A DNA stretch of 24,438 nucleotides. It comes from JBAZDC01 sp041654595 (GTDB lineage: Bacteria; Pseudomonadota; Gammaproteobacteria; Burkholderiales; Burkholderiaceae_B). The notes beneath the pieces are model-generated. The model ran no database searches. It worked only from the letters and a program-made list of their open reading frames with translations, and was not told where the DNA came from. The position numbers and the translations under genes are program-made. Below are positions 1 through 7,190 of this stretch, piece after piece (position 1 is the first letter of the stretch; each line of letters begins with the position of its first letter). Location of the stretch: contig CAZKBT010000044.1 of the NCBI GenBank assembly GCA_964551305.1, positions 1-24,438 of the forward strand. The letters are read 5' to 3'.

Positions 1-541
1 ATTGCAGTTCTTCGACGCTGCGGCCGATGCCGGCGGTGCGGGCGATGATGCTCATTCCCGCGGGCAGGTCGAGTTGATCCATCGTTTCGCGCAGTTCCTG
101 GCGGTCTTCGCCTTCGACCCGGCGCGATACGCCGCCGCCGCGCGGATTGTTGGGCATCAGGACCAGATAGCGTCCGGCCAGCGAAATGAACGTGGTCAGG
201 GCGGCGCCCTTGTTGCCTCGCTCTTCCTTTTCAACCTGGATGATGAGCTCCTGCCCTTCGGACAGGGCATCCTGGATGCGGGCCGTGCGCACGTCGACGC
301 CTTCCTTGAAATAGGAGCGGGCGATTTCTTTGAAGGGAAGGAAGCCGTGGCGTTCTTCTCCGTAGCTGACGAAGCAGGCTTCCAGGCCGGGTTCGATACG
401 GGTGATGACGCCTTTGTAGATGTTGCCTTTGCGCTGTTCGCGGCCGGCAGTCTCGATATCGAGATCGATGAGTTTTTGCCCATCGACGATGGCGACGCGT
501 AGTTCTTCTTGGTGCGTCGCATTGAACAGCATGCGTTTCAT
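1..541 (-). CDS. rne: Ribonuclease E, N-terminal part (cut by window edge)
   Basis: The first 180 codons of RNase E, the endonuclease that starts bulk mRNA decay and matures rRNA and tRNA, are read leftwards and run off the window. The N-terminus MKRMLFNATHQEELRVAIVD is typical of the RNase E/G family. The S1 RNA-binding domain begins near residue 38 (RKGNIYKGVITRIEPGLEA), and the stretch around 124-140 (RYLVLMPNNPRGGG) lies in the region after S1 that contributes to 5'-end sensing in E. coli. The catalytic DNase I-like domain and the degradosome scaffold are outside the window, so RNase E rather than RNase G is inferred from the divergent rluC neighbour, the arrangement known from E. coli. 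A GGAG lies 10 bases before the ATG. The long leader (see 542-1040) fits the known autoregulation of rne through its 5' UTR. Confidence 0.93.
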   Translation of the reverse strand, partial: MKRMLFNATHQEELRVAIVDGQKLIDLDIETAGREQRKGNIYKGVITRIEPGLEACFVSYGEERHGFLPFKEIARSYFKEGVDVRTARIQDALSEGQELIIQVEKEERGNKGAALTTFISLAGRYLVLMPNNPRGGGVSRRVEGEDRQELRETMDQLDLPAGMSIIARTAGIGRSVEELQ

Positions 542-679
542 GAGTATGTTTCTCCGTAGTCATGGCGCGCCGGTAAATCGGCGCACGACCGCGGGCCACT
601 CGGTGTGAGACGCTAAATCTGCATGGGGCGGCCGGCTGACGGAGTCAGGCAGTGCCCGCCTTGTTTCGGACAGGCACGA

Positions 680-697
680 CGCGTGGTGTAACACGCG
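680..697. repeat. Perfect 6-bp inverted repeat in rne leader
   Basis: CGCGTG (680-685) and CACGCG (692-697) pair perfectly around a six-base loop. In the rne transcript it would form a small GC-rich stem about 140 bases before the start codon. No U-run follows on either strand, so it does not look like a terminator. Confidence 0.45.
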
Positions 698-760
698 GTT
701 CAATCAGCAGGAGGGTCAGTATCACAATAGCGTGCTTGACAAATAAGTTGCTGGGAACGG

Positions 761-783
761 CAATTGCGCGTGTGGCGCAATTG
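761..783. repeat. Perfect 9-bp inverted repeat in rne leader
   Basis: CAATTGCGC (761-769) and GCGCAATTG (775-783) are exact reverse complements around the loop GTGTG. It could be an RNA hairpin in the rne leader, about 220 bases before the start codon, or a protein-binding palindrome. Neither strand has a following U-run, which argues against a terminator. Confidence 0.55.
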
Positions 784-995
784 GTGCATAAAACGATGGA
801 CAATTAAGCAAAAGATTCAGCGTCGCACGCGGTTGGCAAGCGATCTGCCTGATAGCGGGCTATTCGCCACACCACTATTTTGCAGAGTCCGGTTTGCCCC
901 GGCGACCTCGTGACCCAGAAAGCTGAAACCCAGGCGGTACAATATGACCTTTGCGTCTGACGGAGTTGCACCCTTGCATCTCTACGCCAGGCGGT

Positions 996-1024
996 TTTTC
1001 AGCTTCTATAGGCTGACATAATTA
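996..1024 (+). promoter_or_regulatory. Candidate rluC promoter
   Basis: TTTTCA (996-1001), a 17-base spacer and TAATTA (1019-1024) form a moderate sigma70-type pair. An overlapping alternative -10, TATATT, is at 1023-1028. Either would start transcription only about 5-10 bases before the rluC ATG, which has no Shine-Dalgarno sequence. The assignment rests on pattern only. Confidence 0.35.
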
Positions 1025-1040
1025 TATTCCGCTTTTCCCT

Positions 1041-1994
1041 ATGCGCCAAACAGTTAATGAAGATGATACGCAACCGCGGGTCCGGCTGGTCGAGATCGAT
1101 GGCGAACAAGCGGGGCAAAGACTGGATAATTTTTTGTTACGCGTTTGCAAAGGCGTGCCGAAAAGCCACGTTTACAAGGCCATCCGCTCTGGCGAGGTAA
1201 GGGTGAACAAGGGACGCGCCGGCGCGGACCAGCGCCTGGAGACGGGCGACGTCGTTCGCGTGCCGCCCATGCGCTTGCCCAGGCGGGACGAGCCGCGCCG
1301 GGTGCCGCCCGCCGTCTTTCCCGTCGTCTTCGAGGACGAGGCCCTGCTGGTGGTGGACAAGCCCGCGGGGATCGCAGTCCATGGCGGCAGCGGTGTATCG
1401 TTTGGCGTAATAGAGCAGCTTCGCGCCGCCCGGCCCGACGCGCCTTTTCTGGAGCTTGTCCATCGGCTGGACCGGGAAACGTCCGGCTTGCTCATGATCG
1501 CCAAGCAGCGCAAGGCGCTGCTGGCGCTGCACGACATGATGCGCGAGTCCAGGGCGAGCAAGCATTATCAGGCCCTGGTGGTAGGGGATTGGGTGAACGA
1601 CCGCCAGCATTTGCGGCTGCCGCTGCTGAAATGGCTGACGGCGTCCGGCGAGCGCCGCGTCAAGGTCGATAAACTGGGCAAGCCGGCGCATACCATCATT
1701 ACGATGCTCAAGCGTTACGGGCGTTACAGTTTGGTGGGCGCGCAATTGAAAACGGGCCGCACGCACCAGATACGCGTGCATCTGGCCGCCAGCGGCCATC
1801 CCATCGTAGGCGACGACAAGTATGGGGATGACGCCGTGCGCGCGCATTTTTCGCGCCTGGGCTTCGCCCGCATGTTCCTGCATGCCTGCCGCCTCGAGTT
1901 AGCTCACCCCTTGAGCGCGGCGCCGATGGTTTTTGAGGCGGGTCTGCCCGCCGAGTGCAAAGCATTGCTTGATTATTTGGAGTCATCGTCTTGA
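1041..1994 (+). CDS. rluC: 23S rRNA pseudouridine synthase RluC
   Basis: This 317-residue enzyme isomerises uridines in 23S rRNA; E. coli RluC modifies positions 955, 2504 and 2580. An S4 RNA-binding domain covers roughly residues 20-75 (GQRLDNFLLR, then KSHVYKAIRSGEVRVNKGR). The RluA-family catalytic motif HRLDRETSG is at 141-149, with catalytic Asp144. GRTHQIRVH further on is the usual second family motif. The divergent neighbour rne matches the E. coli order and supports RluC over other RluA-type paralogs. The ATG has no recognisable ribosome binding site, and a -10-like box lies close upstream, so the mRNA may be nearly leaderless. The stop codon overlaps the TTG start of the next gene. 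Confidence 0.95.
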   Translation: MRQTVNEDDTQPRVRLVEIDGEQAGQRLDNFLLRVCKGVPKSHVYKAIRSGEVRVNKGRAGADQRLETGDVVRVPPMRLPRRDEPRRVPPAVFPVVFEDEALLVVDKPAGIAVHGGSGVSFGVIEQLRAARPDAPFLELVHRLDRETSGLLMIAKQRKALLALHDMMRESRASKHYQALVVGDWVNDRQHLRLPLLKWLTASGERRVKVDKLGKPAHTIITMLKRYGRYSLVGAQLKTGRTHQIRVHLAASGHPIVGDDKYGDDAVRAHFSRLGFARMFLHACRLELAHPLSAAPMVFEAGLPAECKALLDYLESSS

Positions 1995-2650
1995 AACGCT
2001 ATCGCGCCGTGGTATTCGACTGGGATGGCACGGTCATGGATTCCACGCATTCCATCGTGTCGGCCATCCAGGGCGCTTGTGTCGACCTGAGCTTGCCGGT
2101 GCCCAGCCGCCGCGATGCGAGCTGGGTGATCGGGTTGTCGCTGGAAAGCGCGCTGTACCGCTGCGTGCCCGACCTGACCGCCGAGAACTTCCCCTTGTTC
2201 GTGGAACGCTATCGCCACCATTTTCTGACCCGTGATATCCATGACAAGTTGTTCGACGGCATCCGGGAACTGTTCGGCGAACTGCGCGAGCGCGGCGTCC
2301 TGCTGGGCGTGGCGACGGGCAAAAGCCGGATCGGGCTGGACAGGGTCATGGCGTCCATGCGCTTGCGGGACGTCTTCGATGCCACTCGCTGCGCGGACGA
2401 AACCTTGAGCAAGCCGGACCCGCTGATGTTGACGCAGATCATGGATAAGCTGGCGCTGCGGCCGGAAAACGTCCTCATGATCGGCGATACGACGCACGAC
2501 GTGCAGATGGCGTTCAATGCGGGCGTGGACAGCCTGGCCGTCACGTACGGCGCGCACGATGTGCCCACGCTGGTCCAGGCCAACCCCGGCGACATGGTGG
2601 CCACCGTGGCGGACATGCGCACATGGCTGCTGGAGCGGGTGCCGGACTGA
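1991..2650 (+). CDS. HAD-superfamily phosphatase (phosphoglycolate phosphatase-like)
   Basis: This 219-residue HAD hydrolase has all four motifs: DWDGT with nucleophile Asp10 and acid/base Asp12, Thr109 in GVATGKS, Lys141 in LSKPDP, and Asp166/Asp170 in IGDTTHD. The helical insert between motifs I and II fits the HAD-IA/Gph-like group, which includes phosphoglycolate and other small phosphoester phosphatases; the substrate cannot be read from the sequence. The start is TTG, overlapping the rluC stop as TTGA. GGAG eight bases upstream supports it, so translation is probably coupled to rluC. Confidence 0.88.
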   Translation: MKRYRAVVFDWDGTVMDSTHSIVSAIQGACVDLSLPVPSRRDASWVIGLSLESALYRCVPDLTAENFPLFVERYRHHFLTRDIHDKLFDGIRELFGELRERGVLLGVATGKSRIGLDRVMASMRLRDVFDATRCADETLSKPDPLMLTQIMDKLALRPENVLMIGDTTHDVQMAFNAGVDSLAVTYGAHDVPTLVQANPGDMVATVADMRTWLLERVPD

Positions 2651-2700
2651 ATTGTGGGCGGCCGGGTACGGGAGTATGATGGCCGCAAAGGGTACCGGCT

Positions 2701-3663
2701 ATGAAAATGACATCGCGAGACAAGGCGCTATTGTATGGTTCGGCCATACCGGCGTCCGAGATTACGCCGCAGTCCGTATGGCGGGAACGCCGGCGCTGGA
2801 TCAAGGGCGCGGCGGGCGGTCTTGCTTTGCTGGGCGCGGGCGTGTCCTGGGCCGCCGAGACGCCGGCGGCGTCCTCCGGCCAGCCGGCCGGCAAGCCGGA
2901 CGAGCCCTTGACCCCCGAAAGGCTGGTCGTCTCCTACAACAATTATTACGAGTTCGGCACGGACAAGGCGGATCCGCAGCGCTATGCGTCGCAGCTGCGC
3001 TTGCGTCCCTGGACGGTGTCCGTCGAAGGCGAGGTGGCCAAGCCGCGCGTCTTCGAGCTGGACGAGCTGGCCAAGCTTGCGGCACAGGAAGAGCGTATTT
3101 ACCGGCTGCGTTGCGTGGAGGCCTGGTCCATGGTCATCCCCTGGACGGGCTATTCGCTGAGCCATCTGTTGAAGGCCGTCGAGCCGACCGCCGACGCCAA
3201 ATACGTCGAATTCGTGACGGCCACCCAGCCGCAGGCCATGCCCGGACTGAGCAGCCGCATACTGGACTGGCCCTACGTCGAGGCGTTGCGCATGGATGAG
3301 GCGGCGCATCCGCTGGCCATGCTGGTGTTCGGCTTGTACGGCAAGCCCTTGCCGGGACAGAACGGCGCGCCGGTACGCCTGATGGTGCCCTGGAAATACG
3401 GTTTCAAGTCCGGCAAGTCGATCGTTGCCATCCGGCTGGTCAAAGAGCGGCCCGTCACCAGCTGGATGAGGGCGGCGCCCCATGAATATGGCTTTTACGC
3501 GAACGTCAATCCCGACGTGCCGCATCCGCGCTGGAGCCAGGCCACCGAAAGGCGCATCGGCAGCGGCCTTTTTGCGTCGCGCGCGCCCACGCTGCCGTTC
3601 AATGGTTATGGAGAGCAGGTTGCTTCCTTGTACGCCGGCATGGACCTTTCCTATTACTTTTGA
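2701..3663 (+). CDS. msrP: Protein-methionine-sulfoxide reductase catalytic subunit MsrP
   Basis: MsrP (formerly YedY) is a periplasmic molybdopterin enzyme that repairs oxidised methionines in envelope proteins, taking electrons from MsrQ. The 320-residue product begins with a Tat-type signal: the basic run R28-R32 is followed by WIKG and a hydrophobic stretch, and cleavage is plausible around Ala51/Ala52. The molybdenum-ligating cysteine is Cys138 in YRLRCVEAWSM. The C-terminal TERRIG...FNGYGEQVASLY block is typical of the family. AAAGGG lies eight bases before the ATG. msrQ follows after 75 bases. The 50-base gap after the HAD gene could hold a promoter, but none is obvious. Confidence 0.95.
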   Translation: MKMTSRDKALLYGSAIPASEITPQSVWRERRRWIKGAAGGLALLGAGVSWAAETPAASSGQPAGKPDEPLTPERLVVSYNNYYEFGTDKADPQRYASQLRLRPWTVSVEGEVAKPRVFELDELAKLAAQEERIYRLRCVEAWSMVIPWTGYSLSHLLKAVEPTADAKYVEFVTATQPQAMPGLSSRILDWPYVEALRMDEAAHPLAMLVFGLYGKPLPGQNGAPVRLMVPWKYGFKSGKSIVAIRLVKERPVTSWMRAAPHEYGFYANVNPDVPHPRWSQATERRIGSGLFASRAPTLPFNGYGEQVASLYAGMDLSYYF

Positions 3664-3738
3664 TCCGCTCGAGGGTGGGCTGCACGTGTCCGGCCGCAAG
3701 ACGCTGCCGCGCGCCCGGCCGTCCGCGCGGCGGTCCTC

Positions 3739-4377
3739 ATGAACGCGCATTCGCCACGCCAGTGGACGGCTCGGCAGGTGGGCCGCGTCAAGCCGCTGTT
3801 GTTCCTGCTGTGCCTCTATCCACTGGGGCGCTGGGTATTTTTGGCGTTCGACGACGGCTTGACCGCCAATCCCCCCGAATTCCTCATACGTTCGTCCGGC
3901 CTGTGGGCGCTGGTGGTCCTGTGTCTGACCTTGGCGGTGACGCCGGTGCGTCGCATGGCGGGCCAGCCCGCCCTGGTGCGCCTGCGCCGCATGCTTGGGC
4001 TGTTCGCCTTCTTTTATACCGTTTTGCATGTGCTGGGGTGGGCCATGTGGGAACGCGGCTGGTCGCCGGCGTCGATGTGGCAGGATATCGTCCAGCGTCC
4101 CTTTATCGCCATCGGGGTCGTGGCCACGCTGGCGATGCTGGCGCTGGCGTTCACGTCGACTCAGGGCTGGATGCGTCGCCTGGGGCGCGGCTGGACGCGC
4201 CTGCATCGTCTGGTCTATCCGGTTGCGATACTGTCCGTCTGGCACTTTTACCTGGTGCGGGCGGGCAAGAACGATTTCGCCGAGCCCTATGCCTATGCGC
4301 TGGCGCTGGCGTTGCTGTTTGCGCTCAGGGCAAGGCTGCGAGTATGGCCAGGGTCCGGGCGTCGGGACGACCGCTGA
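3739..4377 (+). CDS. msrQ: Heme-binding membrane subunit MsrQ
   Basis: MsrQ (YedZ) is the inner-membrane b-type cytochrome of the ferric-reductase-like family that passes quinol-derived electrons to MsrP. The 212-residue product has about six hydrophobic helices. His97 (TVLHVLGW), His156 (RLHRLVYP) and His169 (VWHFY) match the spacing of the E. coli heme-ligand histidines. No strong ribosome binding site precedes the ATG. The frame is the same as msrP and stays open between the msrP TGA and this ATG, without any alternative start in between. The last 53 bases overlap the 3' end of the opposite-strand amidase gene, leaving no spacer for a separate terminator. Confidence 0.94.
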   Translation: MNAHSPRQWTARQVGRVKPLLFLLCLYPLGRWVFLAFDDGLTANPPEFLIRSSGLWALVVLCLTLAVTPVRRMAGQPALVRLRRMLGLFAFFYTVLHVLGWAMWERGWSPASMWQDIVQRPFIAIGVVATLAMLALAFTSTQGWMRRLGRGWTRLHRLVYPVAILSVWHFYLVRAGKNDFAEPYAYALALALLFALRARLRVWPGSGRRDDR

Positions 4378-5137
4378 AGTCGGCGGGACGGTAGTGCATC
4401 TGGAAGGCGGCCAGCACCCGGGTGGTTTCGGCCTCCCAACGTCCCGAGCGCGGCGCGGGATAGCCCAGCCGGCGCAGATGTTCCTGGGCCCAGGCGGCGT
4501 CGGGCAGGCCCTTGCGCAGGAATTCCTGCTCCAGCTCGCGCACCCGATCTTCATCGTACCAGCGACCGATGCCTTGGCGCGCCAGCTCGGCCCAGGGGAA
4601 CAGGGGGCCGGGGTCGATTTTCCGTCCTATCGAAATATCGCTGTGCCCGACGATGTTGCGCGGCTTGATCCCGTGGCGCGCGATCAGATCCTTGAGCAGC
4701 AGAACCAGGGTCTGGATCTGCGCGGGCGAATACGGCGCCCAGGCGTCCGCCTGCTTGCCCGCATTGACGATCTCGATGCCGATCGAGGTCGCATTCAGGC
4801 CGACTTGCTCATACCACCGGCTTTGGCCGGCATGCCAGGCGCGGCGGTTTTCGTCCACCAGGCGATACACCTTAGGCCGATCCTCGTCGGTGATCAGGTA
4901 GTGGCTGCTGACGTTCTGCTCGGTAAGAACGCGCAGCGACGCATCGTTGCCGAGGGAGGTGTAGTGCAGCACCAGGACGTCGACCCGGCTGCTCTGGCCC
5001 TGGGCCCGATGGCCGGCGTCGATGCGCAGCGCGCCCGGAGTGCCGATGGCGCAGGCGCCGAGCGCGGCGAGACAGATTGGCGCAGCCAGCCGTTGCAGCC
5101 GGCGCACCAGCGCGGCCCGATGCCCGCGCGCCGTCAT
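4325..5137 (-). CDS. amiD: N-acetylmuramoyl-L-alanine amidase, AmiD-like lipoprotein
   Basis: This 270-residue amidase_2/PGRP-type zinc enzyme should cleave the MurNAc-L-Ala bond in peptidoglycan or anhydro-muropeptides. Likely zinc ligands are His58 (LVLHYTS), His165 (VGHSDIS) and Asp175 (KIDPGP), with Glu122 as a catalytic acid. A peptidoglycan-binding helical domain occupies about residues 212-268 (HLRRLGYP...FSGRPDARTLAIL). The N-terminus has a lipoprotein signal ending in LGAC, with Cys29 as the lipidated residue. This matches E. coli AmiD, an outer-membrane lipoprotein, rather than cytosolic AmpD. The start was chosen as the ATG overlapping the upstream stop (ATGA); a longer frame to 5230 exists but would bury the lipoprotein signal. 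Confidence 0.88.
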   Translation of the reverse strand: MTARGHRAALVRRLQRLAAPICLAALGACAIGTPGALRIDAGHRAQGQSSRVDVLVLHYTSLGNDASLRVLTEQNVSSHYLITDEDRPKVYRLVDENRRAWHAGQSRWYEQVGLNATSIGIEIVNAGKQADAWAPYSPAQIQTLVLLLKDLIARHGIKPRNIVGHSDISIGRKIDPGPLFPWAELARQGIGRWYDEDRVRELEQEFLRKGLPDAAWAQEHLRRLGYPAPRSGRWEAETTRVLAAFQMHYRPADFSGRPDARTLAILAALP

Positions 5138-5862
5138 GAGCCGGCCAGGAAAAGAAAGATGGTGGGCTGTTTGTTGAGGTCCGGCGGCGGACTGGATTTC
5201 CAGTCGGCTATCGTCTTGGCGCATATCCATTCATCGGCGGTGGTGAGCGAGCGGGCGATGCACAAGCGGCTGTCGCCTTTGAGCGTTTGCAACAAGCTGT
5301 CGTACATCGCCATGTTGCGGTAGGGGGTTTCGATGAAAATCTGGGTTTGATGCTGTTTCTGCGAGGCGGCTTCCCAGACTTTCAATTGCCTGGCCCGGTC
5401 GGTCGGCTGGACCGGCGCGTAGCCGTGAAAGGCGAAGCGCTGGCCGTCGAGCCCGCTGGCCATCAAACCGAGCAATATGGACGAGGGCCCGACCCAGGGC
5501 TTGACGCGCGCGTTCATGGCATGCGCCAGGGCGACGACCTTGGCGCCGGGGTCGGCCACGGCCGGGCAGCCCGCTTCGGATATCAGGCCGATGTCCTGGC
5601 CGTCGCGCAAGGGCTTGAGCCAGTCGCGTATCTGCCTGGCATCGATCTTGTCCGACAGCGCGTGTATCGTGATTTCCTGGATGGGCCGTTGCGCGCCTAT
5701 CAGTTTGAGGAAGGCGCGCGCGGTCTTGGCGTTTTCAGCGATGTAGGTGTGCAGGCGCGCCGCCGTGGCCTGCGCGTCCGCAGGGAGCCAGAGCGAGGGC
5801 GCGGCGTCGCCCAGGCCCACTGGAATAAGATGCAGCTGCCCGTGGGAGGAATGCGTATTCAT
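5134..5862 (-). CDS. SAM-dependent methyltransferase, RsmI-like paralog
   Basis: This 242-residue protein has the tetrapyrrole-methylase fold shared with RsmI (16S rRNA C1402 2'-O-methyltransferase). The segments GLISEAGCPAVADPGAKVV and GPSSILLGLMASGLDGQRF correspond to RsmI's SDAGTP..SDPG and GP.A...AL..SGL motifs. It departs from true RsmI: the N-terminal glycine-rich loop reads IPVGLGD instead of the usual T.IGNLGD, and the protein is shorter. I therefore call it a paralog of unknown target. It lies four bases after yceF and overlaps amiD as ATGA, so the three minus-strand genes are probably one operon. Confidence 0.82.
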   Translation of the reverse strand: MNTHSSHGQLHLIPVGLGDAAPSLWLPADAQATAARLHTYIAENAKTARAFLKLIGAQRPIQEITIHALSDKIDARQIRDWLKPLRDGQDIGLISEAGCPAVADPGAKVVALAHAMNARVKPWVGPSSILLGLMASGLDGQRFAFHGYAPVQPTDRARQLKVWEAASQKQHQTQIFIETPYRNMAMYDSLLQTLKGDSRLCIARSLTTADEWICAKTIADWKSSPPPDLNKQPTIFLFLAGS

Positions 5863-5866
5863 GGGA

Positions 5867-6451
5867 TCAATCCAGGCGCCGCGTGAGCGGGTTCAAGCCG
5901 AAGCGGCGCAGCATCCCCGAGAGCGCGATCAAGGGCAGGCCGATGATGGCGGTGGGGTCGTCGGACTGCATGCCGTCCATCAGCGCGATGCCCAGGCCTT
6001 CGGCCTTGGCGCTGCCGGCGGTGTCGTAGGGCTGCTCATGCAGCAGATAGCCGGTGATTTCTTCTTCGGTCAGGGTGCGAAAGCGGCAGGTGGTGACGAC
6101 GTCCGCCGTTTCCGTGCGGGTGCCGTCCGTCACGCAGAGCGCGCTATGAAAGAGCGCCGTGTTGCCGCTGAGCCGGCGCAGCTGCGCCCGGGCGCGCTCG
6201 AAATCGCCCGGCTTGCCCATGGCTTCGCCGTCCAGCACGGCGACCTGGTCCGAGCCGATCACGATGGCATCGTCCGCGCGCGCGGCCACCGCCCCAGCCT
6301 TGGCGACGGACAAGCGCACCGCCAGGTCGGCCGGCCGTTCGCCGGGCAGTGGGGTTTCGTCGACATCCGGGGGGAGCGCGGTGAACGGCAGGTTCAGCCT
6401 GGCGAGCATTTCCTGTCGGTACCGCGAGCTTGAGGCTAGGATGAGACGCAT
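5867..6451 (-). CDS. yceF: Maf-family nucleotide pyrophosphatase (YceF type)
   Basis: This 194-residue Maf-like nucleoside triphosphate pyrophosphatase probably hydrolyses modified nucleotides; E. coli YceF prefers 7-methyl-GTP. The phosphate-binding start is LASSSRYRQEML (residues 5-16), and the conserved GSDQVAVLDG places the catalytic aspartate at Asp68. The gene lies divergent from yceD-rpmF-plsX, the same place as E. coli yceF, which favours YceF over the YhdE (dTTP/UTP) branch. It heads the minus-strand operon with the methyltransferase and amidase genes. The ribosome binding site is weak (GAGA, 10 bases before ATG), and the minus-strand promoter could not be assigned. Confidence 0.92.
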   Translation of the reverse strand: MRLILASSSRYRQEMLARLNLPFTALPPDVDETPLPGERPADLAVRLSVAKAGAVAARADDAIVIGSDQVAVLDGEAMGKPGDFERARAQLRRLSGNTALFHSALCVTDGTRTETADVVTTCRFRTLTEEEITGYLLHEQPYDTAGSAKAEGLGIALMDGMQSDDPTAIIGLPLIALSGMLRRFGLNPLTRRLD

Positions 6452-6475
6452 AGTGTGGAATTCTCAAGAGTTAAA

Positions 6476-6505
6476 TTGACGTTTTGTGGCTAAACACGCT
6501 ATTAT
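6476..6505 (+). promoter_or_regulatory. Sigma70-type promoter of the yceD-rpmF-fab operon
   Basis: TTGACG (6476-6481), an 18-base spacer and TATTAT (6500-6505) form one of the best housekeeping promoter matches in the window. Transcription should begin near 6512, giving a leader of roughly 100 bases before the preferred yceD start. The ATG at 6484, which opens the longest frame, lies between the two boxes and so cannot be the start of the main transcript. Confidence 0.65.
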
Positions 6506-6609
6506 CTAATGTTTTCCCGGTTCTTGAAAGGCGGCTTTTGCTTTTCGAGGGCGGGCATCTGGGTACGGGCCGGGGTTGTCTGGCCGGGCATGAGCGCGGG
6601 GTGAGCGAC

Positions 6610-7128
6610 GTGACAAATCATTATGTTGACACGTATCAATTGGCTCGTTCGGGCCAGCGTTTGCAGGGTACTATGCTTTTGCAGGACTGCAAGCGGTTGA
6701 CCGAAGGCTTGCCCGATCAGGGCGATGCGCGGGCGAGCTGGGTCTTGTCCGGCGAAACGGATGCGCAAGGCCGCCGCTACCTTGAATTGCACGTCGCGGC
6801 GCAACCGGTTCTGACCTGCCAGCGTTGCCTGGGCGATATGGTCTGGTCGATAGACTCGGAAAATCGCCTGCAGCTTGCCGGCAGCGAAGACGAGCTGGAG
6901 CGCCTGGACGCGCAGGACGAGGCAAGCGGGGCCGTGACGGATCGCATCGTCGGTTCGGAGCGGCTGGATGTCCTGGCCTTGGTCGAAGACGAGTTGATTC
7001 TGGGCTTGCCTTACGTCCCGCGGCACGGTATCTGTCCTGCTTCGGAACACCGCCGCCAAGAGCCCGACGAGGCGGCATCGCGGCGCCCATCGCCGTTCGC
7101 GGCGCTGGGGCGCTTGAAGAAAGATTGA
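6610..7128 (+). CDS. yceD: YceD/DUF177 family protein
   Basis: This is a small conserved protein of the DUF177 family, linked by gene order to ribosome and lipid synthesis; YceD homologs have been connected with 23S rRNA accumulation. The CxxC motif TCQRC is followed by an acidic stretch, the conserved LDVLALVEDELILGLPYVPRH block, and an end (NPF..L..LKK type) reading SPFAALGRLKKD. The start was set at GTG 6610, giving 172 residues against 173 in E. coli. GGGGTGA five bases upstream is a good Shine-Dalgarno match. The longest frame, from 6484, begins inside the promoter and adds an N-terminus with no family resemblance; GTG 6601 is a possible alternative. rpmF follows, as in E. coli. Confidence 0.88.
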   Translation: MTNHYVDTYQLARSGQRLQGTMLLQDCKRLTEGLPDQGDARASWVLSGETDAQGRRYLELHVAAQPVLTCQRCLGDMVWSIDSENRLQLAGSEDELERLDAQDEASGAVTDRIVGSERLDVLALVEDELILGLPYVPRHGICPASEHRRQEPDEAASRRPSPFAALGRLKKD

Positions 7129-7190
7129 TTTTATCGAACTATATTGCGGGAACAATCGCGTACAATAGCGACCCGATTACAGGAGTTGTC

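Larger units (their letters stand above)
542..1040. other. Divergent rne/rluC intergenic region with probable rne mRNA leader
   Basis: About 500 bases hold no convincing gene. Read on the minus strand this is the presumed 5' leader and promoter region of rne. It carries two perfect hairpins (680-697 and 761-783), listed separately. The plus-strand end carries the rluC promoter candidate. I could not assign a convincing -35/-10 pair for rne. In E. coli the rne leader is several hundred bases long and its stem-loops mediate feedback by RNase E. A similar role here is inferred from position and length only. Confidence 0.5.

Noticed and set aside
736..764. Perfect TTGACA at 736-741 on the plus strand, a possible antisense promoter in the rne leader
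   Set aside because: At the right distance there is only GGCAAT, a poor -10, so the box alone is not enough.
3661..3741. msrP and msrQ are in the same frame with 25 open codons between stop and start; possible read-through fusion
   Set aside because: An open stretch of this length is expected in such GC-rich DNA, and no recoding signal is visible around the TGA.
2728..4554. 608-residue open frame on the minus strand across msrP, msrQ and amiD
   Set aside because: It lies opposite well-supported genes, has no family resemblance, and is the type of long antisense frame that GC-rich codon usage creates by chance.
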